This document shows positions 11,101-26,100 of a DNA stretch of 64,000 nucleotides, in pieces. Location: assembly GCF_963675165.1 (NCBI RefSeq), contig NC_087381.1:1364001-1428000 (forward strand), written 5' to 3'. Under the pieces are notes generated by a model, which searched no databases, was not told the origin of the DNA, and saw only the letters and a program-made list of their open reading frames with translations. Origin of the DNA: Halichondria panicea. Taxonomy: Eukaryota; Porifera; Demospongiae; Suberitida; Halichondriidae. The position numbers and the translations under genes are program-made. Position 1 is the stretch's first letter. Each line of letters begins with the position of its first letter.

Positions 11101-14100
11101 ACGTTTTCTCGGCTCAGGTCAAGACGACAGGTAGATGACACTGTAGATCATGTGATCAACATTACCATGCCGACTGTGACTTGGTCTCAAGAGTTTGGAG
11201 AGACTAATATCAACGTGGACGTGAGGAGGTCGCTAAGAAACAGCTTCGATGTGGCTACAGGTATTACCGTAGAACTGAATATTGCATCACAACAGTAAAC
11301 TATAACTACTGTATATATATTCGCCATTAATTTCATAATGAGTTCCTAGATATCTACCCTCTGCTCCCACCCCCACTCTCCTCACATGATCACACCTACA
11401 CACTCTCACCCACCACCCACACACCCTCACAGCCCCACTCTCCTCCCACTACACATTCTCCCTCCATGATGAGACCTCCTTCATGGCAGATCTCCTCCTT
11501 AGCAACGGGCAGACTCGCTTGGAGATGCTCAGGACTGAAGTTTGTCTCCAAGGAACAGCATCTTATGACACCAACATTCTTACGGTAATTTTTGTTGTTT
11601 TTTGTATTGTTTTGGGCTGCTATGTACTTTGTGAGCGTATAAACGTAGGCCTGCATCTATTAACGTGCTTAGATTAGCTTTTGGGTTCAAATTAGAATAC
11701 TCCCATTTTGTGATAAAGCAGGTGCTACAAATATAACCTTGGAACACATAATTATATGGCACTATTAGTATTTTGTTATGTTACTGACAGTTAGTATATT
11801 ATGTTTATCTTGTAAACAAGTATTCGATAGCTTTCAGTTTTGCAGGATAACTGTTGATGCATGTTGTTTATGCTGTGATGGTACATTTTGTGTACATCAT
11901 CACAGCTCACTAGGTCACGTATCCGATGGTAATTGTTGTATTTTGTAGGTGACGTGTCATAAATTGTTTATTATGAAATCTAAATCAATCTTTCAATGTC
12001 ATGCATCACTGCAGAATGTCGACTACAACCTCACAGCTGCACAGTTTGAACGCTACACCTCCACTGTTCCCACCCTCCAATCTTCGTTCCGTACCTCCCA
12101 CTCACACATCACAGCATCACAGAGCTTGTACGATGACCTTGACAGCCAGTTCATATTGTCACTAAGTAACCTGCCGTCTCAATTCTCATTGGTCGATGAG
12201 GCTCTGAGTAGTTACCGTAGGGTGGTGGATCGTATCGAAGGAGACTTTGTTTTGAAGTCAAAAGTGGAGGAATTGTTTTCATCTGTCAACCAGACCTTCA
12301 TCGAGAGGAGGGGCGTGGCTACTGACTCTATACAGGTGTTAACAACATTGATACGCTGAATAATATTACTGATTTGTTAGAAAATATGGCCATAATTTTC
12401 ATGTAGTGTACCAGTAGTAACAAAAATTGACTTCTTTTTTCTGAAATTGCCGTACTTGCAACCTACCTCCCCCCATACACACACACTCACACATTTACTC
12501 CCCCCATACACACATACTCACACATGTACTCACAGCCACCCACCACACACACGCACACACACACATACAGTCCATAGCAGCAGCAGTCAGTGAGCTCCTT
12601 CCCTCAGCCCCTCAGGTTCTTAGCTCCGCCCTCTTAGTGGGGGGTCAATCGTTCACAGAATCCACCTTCTACGTCCCATATCTCCCCTATGCCCCCCAAC
12701 AAGCACTTGGCAACATCCTCACCGTCGTTAAGAGGTTAGAGAAGTTATGTATGATAAAATATAGGAGATGGTTCTAAGCGAACCTGCATGTCTGTTGTGG
12801 TCATCCTATATAACTATAATACAGCCAGGTTAATGAACCCCAAAGAATGTGTTTGGACGCAGGCCACCCTTCTATATAATATAGCCACTGTTGGTCGGTC
12901 TACCCAAGAGTGACTTTACACACACACACACACAGTGTTGAGACAGCTTTTTCCTCTCTGGAAGTCTTGGCGCTAAACCTGCTTAACCTGACTGGCGGGT
13001 TTGGGACCAACAGTGCCTGGTTGAGTCCATCCCCTCGAACACTGACCACACAGCTGGAACTACTAGTTTCAGAGGTGAGGATTGCCGTGGATACAGCCCA
13101 GAAGTGCGAGGACCAGGTGAGAAGGAGGGGAAGTTTTACATGGATTATTTTATTAATTACGTTTCACTGCTGTGAAAATTTACTGCGATACTAATTAACT
13201 ATAATGCTATTATGCCAGCGGCTATAATCTGTTGTATTAATTGGCATTTAGTCTATTGAATTTGCACCATTTAATCAAGGAAATAATTATATTGGAGCCT
13301 TTAAAATTAAAGTTAGTGCATTTATAGCAGTACTGTAGTGATCATTATTATCTTCTGTAGATCTACGATGGAGCCACTCTTGAACAGCTGCAAGCACTGA
13401 GCACTGCCCTGCAAGTCTACCTATATCCGGCCATCTCATTGCTAAGCAATGTGGGGGGGGAGATTCAGAGTGCCTCGGCAGAGCTAAACTCTGTTTACCA
13501 GGAGAGCAGGAACAGCCTCACAACTCTACAACTAGCGTGAGTTTAACTTCGATGTATGTTGTTAGTTAATAATAGACAAACACGTCATCTGTAAAGTAAA
13601 ACTTATCCTATAGAGGTCACCCTCTGTATATAATACTCTCAAGTGCACGTAGTGATGGACCCCAAAGTCTCTATAGCATGTGTTAGCAAGCGCAGTTAGG
13701 CCACCTCTTTATTACAGCCACTTTTGGTAAAGGTACCACTGTGAAAATAGACAGATCGTGCACTACATGTAGTAGTTCCAGAACTGTTCAGTCTCATAAG
13801 TTGAATCGTCCAAACTCAATTTACATGTATGTCCGAGTGGAAGCCTTAATCATACACAACGTGGTAAATGTTTGTGGTAGGTGATAAAGAATTAGCATAC
13901 CAGTGTTTACCACAAATTGTTTGTCTTGTCTATGACTATAAAAGGAGAGCTTTGTTGAGGATTAAACATAACTCTGGTCTCCCTTCAAAGCGAATAAATC
14001 TTTCGCCTTTTACTAAAGATTTCCGTGGAGGGGGGCACTCAATGAGTATGCACTGAATTTGTTTGCGGCCCCTTTATTGGGGCTTACATTTCAACAACAA

Positions 14101-17100
14101 AAAACAATGAAACTATTAACTACTGTCCAGTATATATGTGGACTGTATTCTTGAAGAGTCTTTTTGATATCGATATGTTGTGTAGTCTTCTCAATAGTTG
14201 ATGGTAGGGTAACATTTGTGTGTGACTCAATGCGGCAAAAATAAACAATGAAACTGCTTGCAAATGAAGGGGAAGAACATCACCATAATTATAGATAATT
14301 ATGCTACCTAAGCACACAACTAAAAATACATGCTGTGTACACGGTGACACTAAATAAGCAATATCCTGGATGTTGCCTGGACTGATACGCACGCCTACAC
14401 TCACTCAGGTATGATCAAGCTCGATCTGAAATTGATACAATCTTTGGCCCCAAGTTCCACCCGAAGTTTCCACGACGACTGAGGTCATGTGACGTGTCAT
14501 GTGGAAACTACCCCTCCACTGATGAGGGTCGCTATAACGATGGTATTGACTTGGTCAATGTAGAGGAGGTATGTACTTATACGCTCTAAAGCATTAGATG
14601 TTTATGATTTAATTGTTTTCCATCATTTTGTTGCTATTTTTTACAGTTCATTGCTCCGTTCTCGACTTACGTACAATCTCTCGAGCTAGTATCGCTTCCG
14701 AGTGACCTTCGACCCTTGTATACGGAACATGTCGGCTCCACCATCCTTATTCCTGCTGAGTCAGCATTCAGTGACATTCGCCTTATCATCCCGAATCTTG
14801 TACCATCAGTGGAAGTTGCTATGTCCACAGCAATCGTCCAATCAGGTGCCTTCATTTCAAGCAGCCTATCATTCGAGAGGACACTCTCTTATCACGTGGA
14901 AGCATTCAAAGTCCTGGAGGGGGAGTGGTTTAGGATAGATCCCACTCCCTTTTTGCAGCCGCTGATGGGCCCTCAAGTGAATGTGCAGTTTGATTGCAAC
15001 GATGTGGTAGTGTACGTTGGTGGCACAGTTGTGGAAAGACGGGCCCTGCTAGAGTCTACAGACGTTGTCATGGAGATGATGGGGAACCCACTTGTACAAG
15101 GTTCGTACATACATATTGCAGAAAGGGTGGGTGTATTTTCGCAAGGGTACAGAACATGTAATTATCTAAATTCGAGCTTACAAGTGATGATTGTATATTG
15201 AATTTTGTATATTTATATCGTTTGTTGAACAGTTTTCTTTGACTATAGGTATTCCCGATCATGAGTTTCCTCAGCCGTTTGATCATGTGATCCAAGGCGA
15301 TGATGTCATAACCTCCTCTGTGGGGGGTAGCAATATTACAGACGTCACCTTCTTCCAGAGCAGTACCCAAATCATGGTGGGGCCCATCCCAGTCCTGTTT
15401 GGTGAGATGCGTGAATAGATAGCATTTTATATTATTTTATAATGATTTAATGCAAGCATAAGGAAAAAACCACTTATTATAGCAACTGAATGCTAATGTA
15501 TAAAGGTATAGCCCTAAAAATATAGATGATACTATATTATACTGTTGCACGCTCGTGCCTGCGTGTGCCTTTATGGATACTTGCTAATAATTGAAAATGA
15601 TTTCATTGATGTTGTGGAAGATGATGTTCTTATACACATACAGAATTCTCTTCTGTTGGTTTGTACGGATTCTCCTACTCTCCTTCAATCAACCTCCTCT
15701 CTAAGAAACTCCACCTACCTGTCACACCCACTATCCATGCAAAAGCCCAGGGGTTTATGCGTACAGGGACGGGCACTCAGATAGCAGAAGTGGAGTTCAG
15801 CGGTACACTGCTACAGGCCTCGCTACCACAAGTGCTGAGTCAGGACTTCAACGTCTGGCCCCAGAAAGCAAGGTATACTGTATAATTATATACATGTATC
15901 AGAATAATTATGTGTATGCATTATATACATCGTGATTGTACCTTAATTATTCAATATAAGCACCTAGTCTCTAATTTATGTGCCAGTGACTCAACAGGGG
16001 TTCAAAGGTAAGATGCCGCCAAGCCCTCTGGAAACTCACTTAGGCAATAATTAAGTGACAGGCTCTGGGAAAAAGGCCATATTGGAGCAGATATTGGTAT
16101 TGAGCAATAGCCAGATTTATAGACTACAGTGTATAATCTCATAATAATTTTTCTTGGTTTATAGTTATCTACAGTCTTTCTACTACCACTGTGTAAAATC
16201 TGATGCTCTGAATCCAACGCGTTCCACCGAAGCGCTTTGTCCAAGCAGACACCATTACCTTACTTTTCCCAATTTAGCAATCTTTAAGTGGGTGTTTCTC
16301 AATACCGCTATTTCAGAACTTTGAGTTTCTAACGCGCATAACTCAGGCATGAAAAGAGGTATGTGCAAACTAAGCATATCAATGCATAGGCAATTCTTTG
16401 CTCTATCATCTGGTATTTAAATCTCAACAATTGTAGCCTGCTCCAATATGGCCTTTTTCCCAGAGCCTGTCTGATGAGACGTTACACTATGTATATTTTG
16501 CAAGGTAACATAAAAGTACTTAATTACTTGCACATAGACTACAGTGTATAATCTCATAATAATTTTAAAATTCTGTAATAATTCTGTAATAATTTTGAAC
16601 AATTGCATGTAACTTAAAACAGTAGTATCGATCATGTCAATAATAAGAGTTTATATAGCTATTCTTGAGAGAATGTATTCTGTTCCTGTCGTCTTACGTT
16701 CCTCGATGCTGAAACCTTGTAGAGTAGCCGCTTGCCACATTAGTGAGAAATCACTGTGTTTACAACAATTAAACGTTATCGTCATTAGCGACGGTCTTTC
16801 GAGCAATTTCCGATAATCCTCAAGTTTAAATTTATGCAAGTTTATGCAATTAAGCCGTAGTCGCGTCATTTCAAAGTATTTTAACAGTTTAGAGATATAT
16901 TGCGGCTGTATTCGAGTAGCTATTAATTGTCCAAGTTTGATTGGTTTAAAATCACCTTTAAATGAAACGTGGCGACTGAACTCGAGAGATTTGCGTTGTA
17001 GGATGCTCTCGTCGATTTCTTCCAGTTGTGCTCTGAGCTTATCAGAAGGTGTTCTATCACCTGATTGAGAAATTGACGACTGGTGCTGACCAGGTGGCCG

Positions 17101-20100
17101 TGGTCTCGCGAGCGTGTATTCTTTATCACTCGCATCTCTTGAAATGAGTATAATTCGTAATGTAAGAGTTTGTTCTTGCGAAGATGGAGTGGAAAGAAAT
17201 GCGTACAATATGCTCAAAAATGTCTCAGTGCAAACGAAACTAATGTAAATATCAAGATGCTGCAGATTTTGATTTTTAACCGATATCTGCAACCACGTCT
17301 TAACAACAGATACAGGTGTTTCAATTCTGTAGTCCGTATTATAATCAGAGTGATGTATGGAGATTGATTTTAATGAAGATTGGTATTCGAAAATGGCGTT
17401 TAATTTTCCGAGGTGGTCTTGAGATAATGTAGGGTCTGATATGAATTTAAACGTCTGTAGGTTGTTGCATGATGTCGTAAGTAGCATAGTTACGCAATCG
17501 ATCACTTTTTCTGCTTCTTCAGTTTGGATGGTTAGGGATGTTAGTTTAGGCCTGGACCTTAACAGCGCTAGTTCTATTAACAGTTGTGAGGTTTCTTCAA
17601 TGTTTTCACTACTAAAAATATACAACTGCTTCGAGTAATTGCTAAATGTTATGGACTCCACGTTCTTCAACATCTCTGTCAAAGCCCCGAGATAATTACC
17701 ACCCTGATCACGAGCATTATGAAGAAAGGTGCCAAAAGTCGAAAATGTAATATCCATCGATTTGAGACAAAAACCGGTTTTGTTAATCAATTCTATGGCC
17801 GTCAAATCGGGCAAAAATCGGCTATTTTGAGCGAAGAATTTCACGTAGCGTGGAGGGATCCTTTGCGTGGCTTCACAAGCTCTGTGGTACACTTCTCCGG
17901 GGGGGACCACCCCTCTCATTAGTGTCATCTGATGACAAGATAGTGCCTCAGATCTAGTGGTGCCGTCTTCGACAGTTGGTGATTTTTCGTTTTGATCTTC
18001 GCGTTTAATCGCAACCAAGTAGTTGATAATGTCCACCGGATGTTTATCAATCGGACCATCAGTGGATATAGCCCCACCCTCCCACGGACTGTACGCTCTG
18101 AAGCGATTCAAAGTCATAAAATAGCCGTGTGGCCGACTACAGTTTAGAATATTCTTTGCAAATCTATCGAAAAGTGAATGCTTCCAATTTTCCACACGTG
18201 TTCTAATAACAAAATGCTCTTCGTTTAGTTGCTCCCAAATTGATTCCATATCGATATCGGCTATAAATTGAGGAGAACTTTCCAATTGACAAACATCTAT
18301 AATTGGTAGTCTCAGTAGAAACTTGGTTCGATAGGCTTTTGGTAACAAACACAGATCTTCTGTTTTGTAGCTGTCGAGTGTCCACATAATGTGATCAAAA
18401 CAAAGAGACTCGAGAGAGCTTGCAGTAGCCATTACAATTATGTTATATTGAGTGTCTCTCTTTAGTATCTAAAGCTATTGATAGATGCTTTTACTTTGTT
18501 TAGCTATAGTACTGTTTTGGCGACACCCCTAAAGTGTGCGTTATCACATGATTATAATTAAAATTCTTTATCCTTAAAAGGAGGTTGTTTAGGAAGCCAA
18601 TGATTAAAGCCGTATGTGTGTAACCAGAATTCTGTCCATACATCCATTAAGCCAATTTAGTGGTATTGACTGACTGGTACAGTATTACTACAATGTTTTG
18701 CGAAGCAAACGTTGCAAGTGCTAATAGCCTTTCATCGCTATACCTTAACGTTATGATGATAGTACACCCCACACCGCACACAATCATTGATATCCACACA
18801 CACGTACACACACACAGCTCCACAATGGACGTCATTCTTGTCCCCTCTACGCTCACACTCACCTCTCGTCTTCTCCGACTCACAGGGGGCGTGGCCGAAC
18901 AGGAAACCCTCCAGACAAATACTCTAGTACGATATTCGATACCAGCATTCAATCAAAGCGAATTCTACTATGAAGGGACTTTAGCTGATACTACACCTCC
19001 TGTTTTTACGCCTTTGCCATACTCCTCCGTCCAATCTGCAGAATGTTTTGTGAGGCAGTTACCAGGGAAACCATACAACAATCCTACGTTTGAGTTAGAA
19101 GCCGACGTGAGTGATCCTGACAGTCTTTTAAACATTTTCTACCAAGTAGGCACGTACGAAAATAGCGGTGATGTCATCGAGAAAACAGAAATTGGTGGCA
19201 CAAGTATTGTCGTTCCCTCTCAACTTATTTCCCGTTATGACCTATACTTTACTATCTCTGCTCGCAATCTGAATGGGATCGAATCTTTCGCTACCTGCAA
19301 GTTACCCGTAGGCACATACTACGATCGCAGTCCCCCTCTTGCTAGAGTGATACCAATACGAAGCGTCTCTAGTCACTCGTCGAAAATTCGAGCTCTCCTC
19401 AGTCTGTTCGACGAGGCGGGCTTTGAAGGGCCGCAAGAGGTTGCCATAGGAACCGTGCCTGGTGAGGACGGTGACGATGTGATGGCCTGGAGAGTTTGGA
19501 ATGCATCGTTGATCAGTACACCACCAGAGGATTCTGGGAATGCTCTGGATCAATTCAGTTTTGGAAGAGTAAGTTATTATTATAAGCTATTTTCATAGCA
19601 AAAGAAAAATGTAAGTAGAGTTTTAGATAAGTCCAATGGAGGTGCCTGCATGCCTGTTTAGTCAGAATAATATTATATGCATGCTAAGTACAGAGCCAGT
19701 AGAACTTCAAATGTTGCTTGTACTTAGTTTCAACTATATCCGGGCTATAGAGTCAAAGTTATAAATTTGCTACGTGTTCAATTTTTATTACAATGTGGCG
19801 TTTCACCCTATACAGCCGGGTCGCCTAACTACAGACATTGTACGAACCCTAACCTCAGTGGACGACCTCATTTCTTGTGCTCTGAACTGTCTAAACAATT
19901 CCAACTGCCTCTCCTTCGACTACTCCCAACAAGAAGCCACTTGTAGTATCCATGGTAACATCGAGGGACCCACCTCCGCTCAAAATTCCCATTCTCTCTA
20001 TCCGTTCCAAAACACTGATGTTTATTTCGAGTCGTTTGAGAACGTTTATGAAACTCCCATTTTAAGGACAGCCGGAAATTATTATCATTACGAAAAGCTT

Positions 20101-23100
20101 GGTGTCGGAAATACTACAGAGTTGGAATTTTCTGATTTGTTTTTCGAGCATAACACTATGTACTTTATCAATTTACGAATCAGAAACAAACTTGGTGTTG
20201 AGGATATTGTGTCATCGACTGGTTTTCTGGTGGACCTTGCGCCGCCCTATCCCGGTATGATTAGGAATGCTGCTAGCGATGTCTTGGTCAGCGATGGTTG
20301 TAATGTGGGCGTGGTCATCCCTGGTTGCATTGACGACAGCGGAGCAGCAAATCACAGGTAAGATATGATATGTGCATACAGTATCTGGTTGAATGTAAGC
20401 TAAAAACACTTTTGAGGGAAATTGCTAGGCAATGCAATTGTTTCGTTGATCCTCCCTATAGCTATTTGATTAGGTGTTTTAAAATCGCAAACTAAATTCA
20501 TAGGCAATGAAGCTTGCTGACACCCCAAATGAGTTACCATCGCACATGATCAGTATACTATCCTGCTCATTCTTTCTGCAGGGTGATTGTGGATGGACCT
20601 GCCTCAGGCACTGTGTTCAATGGCCCCTCCCCCGCTCTGGACGCCATGCACACCAGCACCAACAACTACATTATCGGTCAGCCCCATGCACACAATCTCA
20701 TAATTATGTATATTCTACGTTTTGTTAGCTTGCATATAAATGCGTATCACCCACTGAACTGCATGTAGACACGTTATTGTAGTCTATTAAAATAGGTAGT
20801 GCTAAGTGGCCACATTAAAAAATTGGAAATGTTTGTACCTACATAATTATATCAAGTGCAAAATTATCGGCTTTCTCATAAATAAGTATCCTCATTGTAA
20901 AGTCTGTATACACTACCCCTACAGCTCACTGGCATGGCTTCCAAGACCTCCAGTCGTCTATCTATGCCTACACTTGGTGTATCGGCACTAGCATCGGGTC
21001 ATGTGACCTCCTACCTCCCACAGACCCACATGCAGCCCTCGGACTGACCATACCCGAGACATGGACCAATACCGGTTTAGCGAGTTTCCAAAACCTTTCG
21101 GACGGGTCTTACTTCATCACTGTGCAAGCTATCAGCAATGTCGTCTACGGCGGACCGCTAGCTACAACTGTACATCATTCGACACCATATATAATTGATA
21201 CGACTCCGCCCATCATTGAAGAAGTTTTCAACATCCAGTACAACTACACGTCGAACGAACTGAGTCTGGAGTATAACTTGTCTGATTCCGGTTCTGGTAT
21301 CGGAAATGTGGACATTGCTATTGGACGGACTCCTCGTGACACTGGGTTGCTAGGGTGGACTGCACAAGGGATGAGTGGGCGTGGCTCCATCGTCGTGGTG
21401 ATACCGGACGGTGTACCAGGGTGGGTAAAGCTTAGAGCAACAAATAATGGTGAGTGGACAATGGCATGGCCAAATTGCTTACCTCTTAAAGTACTTTGCA
21501 TGACACCTAATAGAAAGATCTCTTTCTAACCTTTCAGAAATTTTTAATTTGATCCACGGAATTCAAGTTTTATAGCAGCTGAAAGAGTCCTGAACCATTG
21601 ATTAAACGGGGGGGGGGGGGGGTTGAGAGAAAATTTGACATTTATCGACGTTGAACCATAAATAATTAAAATTCATGGTATGTTTTGTTTGTTGCAGCTG
21701 GCCTGAGGAGTATCGCCGTAGCTGAAAATTCCATCATGGTTGATCGCACACCCCCTCTGGCTGGTACAGTCAACGATGGCTCTGAAATCTCATTGGACGC
21801 CAGTTATCAGTCATCTCTGGATACGCTCTGTGTGAACTGGGAGGGGTTTAGCGACCCAGAGTCTGGAGTGGCTGAAATTGAGTGGACAGTCGGTAATTGA
21901 TTTCAGCGATTACAGCATCAATTATTATAAATTATGTATCGACAACCTTCAGTTTCGGTTTCAAAATAATATTATGTAGCATGTTACAGTAGCATTATCG
22001 TATATTAGCAGAAAATACATGTACTCTCGATCACATACAGTGAAACCTGTCTATTAGATAGTATGACTACTATCTAATAGACATGGGCATACAGATCAAC
22101 AGTGGCTGTAATACAGTGGCGTAGGAAGCACGGGTGCTCAGGGTGCTGGAGCACCCCCTTATCTCATGCTACCTTACCTACTTGCTCCATGAAGTTCAGA
22201 ACAGCTAGCTAGCTTGATAGAGCAGCTAGCTAGCTAGTAGTCGAGCTAGTAGCTAATAGTTACTGAGCTAGCTAGCTATACTATACTAGCATAGTTACGT
22301 ACACAGTACAAAGGTCAGCTAGATGAACCACATCTTAGATATCTCTTATAAAGAGCAAGTACATTGCACATCTTTTAAACGAACATGAACCTGATGATGA
22401 ACATGTTCCTTATTGTATATTCATACCCACTCTATAGTATATTATACTAGCAGAACAATTTATCCAGGTATAAACTCACGTAGAATTAATTATTTGGGCA
22501 AATTTTGATACTGATAATTTTATACCAAATTTGCTCAGAATTTATCTCCGGGAATGTAGAATGCCAAAATTTTCCGGGGCAAGCCCCCGGACCCCCAGAT
22601 TTTTCGGTGGCCTCCAGCCACATCAGCACCCCCTTACAAAAACAGCTTCCTACTCCTCTGTAATAGAAGGTGGCCTGCTAACACAGGTCCAATTATACAT
22701 TGAGGCCTGGTTGTATTATAGAGGGTGGCCTGCTTTCAGGGTGACCGTAATCATAAAACTTCCATAACTTAAAACCCTTCAGCTGCTAGCTCAGGCTCAG
22801 GCTTACTGCCAGTATTGTATACAGTAACTATACGATTTGTCGTTTTAACTGTGTGTCTATACTATTACAGGTATCACCAGTTCTTATGGCTCTGGATTTG
22901 CGACACTCCCTCTGTCACCATCGGAGATAGCGGGTCACATGACTTGCATGTCTGGCCTTGCTCTCATTCACAATACGACATACTACTCGTTTTTATCAGT
23001 TACCAACGGCGCCATGACACCACTCACTACCACTGTCGGATCTAACGGAGGTTACTAAATATGATTATGTACATGTATAGTAAACACATAATTATAGTGG

Positions 23101-26100
23101 AAAATGTTTTAAGCGATTTGGATAAGTACTTCCCCATTAGATCAGTTGAGTCCCAAACCTGCACATACAACCCCCACACGCACACACACACACACACACA
23201 TACACACACACACACAAACAGTTCGCACCGACGTCACCCCACCCTCCACGGGCACTGTTAGTGATGGACCACACCCTACTATCGACCGTCACTTCTCTGA
23301 TTCCCACACAACTGTGTCTGCCACATGGTACAATGTGATGGACTACGAATCCGCCATAGACACGTACACAGTGACTGTGTACAGACGATTGTTAGATAGC
23401 TCCACCATCGACACATTACATCAAGAACGAGTTTCCGGAAATGTGAATGAAATAACGTGGAACGTTTTTTCGTTGTTGAACGGAGATTTTATCACTGTTC
23501 AAGTTCGGGCCTTCAATGGAGCTGGTCTAACATCTACTCAGATATCTGATGGCGTTACTATCGATTTAACTCCTCCGGAGCTAGCGTATATCGTAGATGG
23601 ACTTAACCCCTCGGTTGACGAACAATTTCAAGCTAATACTGACAGTATACAAGTCGCATGGAACACTACAGATAACGAATCAGGTGTTGCAATAATCGAA
23701 GGAGCAATCTACGAAGTTGGAGGATCCCGTATAAGGAAAATATATCCCATTGATGGATCTACGGAATCAATACCCGCTAGCGAAAGGTCGTGGTTTGTTG
23801 ATAGTCTACAACTTGTTTCAGGGCTTCAATATTTCGTTTCGATCACCTTCACAAATGGAGCTGGTTTACGATCTGTTTTTAATACGAATGGTGTTATAAT
23901 TGACTCTACCCTGCCCGCTGTTGAGTGGGTATTAATCATGAGTGATACTTATACCGATATGGACGCAGTTAGTACAGTTGACAGTATCTCAGATCGAATC
24001 AATGTCAGGTGGTCTGCTTTTGATCCCGAGTCTGGAATTGCTTACTATCTCACGGGAATCGTTAATGAAAATTTTACAGCTGTGACCCCCAATATGACAT
24101 TTGACGGCTCATCATCTGGGGGGCTTATTGACGATTTCTCTCTGACCCCTGGAACAGAAGTGTACCACTTGGTCGTGTTTGCAGTCAATAATGTTGGAAC
24201 TGTGTCTGTTCCGGTTTATTCAAGTCAATTTAGGTACGTATGCACGTATGTTTGTGAGTGTGTCAGATACAGAAAACAATTAAGCAACCTGAAAAAACAA
24301 AAATAATGCTCCAATTTGCTACATGTAGGCTACCATAATAAATGATCTTAGTATAATATATATAAAATTATGCTGTAAACGAGCTAGGGGGGGGGGGGTT
24401 GTAGTTAAACATATTTTTTCAACAGCGATTTAACCATTAAAATTTATTATTCAATCCTTCGTTGTTCCCTCAGGGTTGTCGATGGAGACAGTGCAGGTGT
24501 GGTCATCGATGGGGATTCCCCTGATCGTACGGACATTGATTACACCAACGAGGTGACTACTGTCACTACTCAATTCTACGACTTCAACAGCCAGACGTGT
24601 GGCGGGATATCCGAGTACGAATGGGCAGTGGGTGTGGCAGATGAAGAAGGGAGTGTGGCCAAGGAGAGTGTGATGTCATTCACAACTCGAGGCATCGTCA
24701 CCCTTGACATGCCTGGTTCCGGATATGCGCAAACCTCCATTCCAAATCTGTCTTCGTACGCCGGAAAGCGACTCTTTATTACGGTTCGAGGGATCACAGA
24801 TTGTGGGAAGATTTTGGAATCGACTTCGAATGGCTTTATCATCGTAACTCAACCCCCATCCCTCCGAATCTTCGGTATTGGCCCTGATGCTACTGAGCAT
24901 GCTCAAATCGACGGCAATGTGTACCAGAGTGAGAGTACTTTCTCCGTTTCTTGGGAGGTTTCACGAGAGACTAACAAGCATACGTTCGTCAAAGTGGGTA
25001 CCTTTCCCGGCGGAGACGATATAACAGACAAAACAGAAATTTTTGAGAATTATTTCAGAGGTGTACTCTCGTCTGGTGAGGGAATTCCCCTGTACGTTAC
25101 CGTAACTGCTGTGGATGGTGCCGAGCTCAAGTCCATTGCTATTAGCGATGCTGTTGTCATGGATATCAGCCCTCCTATTTTAGAAGTGGTGAGTTATTAA
25201 AGTACAGTATAGAAATAATACTTACGTCCGCTTGTTATCCTCTTATTATCAAAGGAGTATAAAAGAAGAGAGGGCATGCAACTCCTATATGAGCAGAGTT
25301 CAAACGTGGGCGGATGAATGTACATGACTGTGCACATGAAATGAAATTTCTATTTTTAGCACTTCATGCAAATGCACACATTCCTCCGCCCACGTTTGAA
25401 CTCTGCTAGCTACGTGTACTGATAGTGGAGTTGCATGCCCTCTCTTCTTTTATACGCCCTTGTTATTATATGATTGTACAGTGTAATCTTTCAATCATGG
25501 CACTGTACTTAATCTTCTGCTGTATTATAGAAACGTAATATAATTGTCTTCTATGGATGTTCCATTATAAAATCATATGATTTTTGTGTGGGAGAGATAC
25601 CCAACTCACCCTCTCACACACACACACCTCACACACATCACTCACACACACACATACACACCCACACACCACCCACCTTCACACACAGGTATCCAGCTCT
25701 CTCTGGTTCTACCCTAACAGTCCCCAGCGTTTGTTTGTTGATCCGTCACTACCCAGCACTGCTGTGATCAATCTTGAACTGTCACGCTTGATAGATCCCG
25801 AAAGTGGAATCTCCGAAGTCGCTATATCTATTGGAGCCAGCCCCAATGACCAATCGGTTTTGAATCAAACCACCCTCACTCTTGGAACAAACTTAACGTC
25901 AATTCAATCGCCTCTCTTTTCTATTGCTCAAGGCGTAGATGAACTGCACATTGATATCTATATTACGAATCTTGCTGGAGTTGAAATTGTCATTCCTCTA
26001 GCCCCCCTGCGTTGCACACCAGTACCCCCCACATTCGAGGGTGTTGTGCTTGTACAACCGAATGCACGATCAGCAAATTACAGCAGCCAGGGTTTTGATA

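Larger units (their letters stand above)
5107..15872 (+). other. Gene A exons 1-16: lipid-transfer-protein (vitellogenin/MTP-like) head
   Basis: Exons: 5107-5292, 5833-6153, 6354-6907, 7285-7445, 10115-10353, 10585-10721, 11118-11260, 11433-11584, 12015-12335, 12571-12734, 12936-13116, 13361-13536, 14409-14568, 14647-15100, 15249-15401 and 15644-15872. They encode residues 1-1243. Residues ~35-190 (YSYQYNSVASLHQGVDVTVQ onward) fit the N-terminal beta-barrel of large lipid transfer proteins. Residues ~240-530 fit its helical, HEAT-like domain, with paired helices such as ATVNAVLDLIGDEHYSRQAI and LTIRHAAVNAIRGFGSEE. A basic RLRR (419-422) and SRRQ (534-537) could be furin-type sites. Residues 640-860 are mostly helical, followed by beta-rich sequence. 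In known relatives this module binds lipid and assembles particles; here that is inference. The exon 8 start (acceptor at 11432) was chosen because it keeps the frame. Confidence 0.7.
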
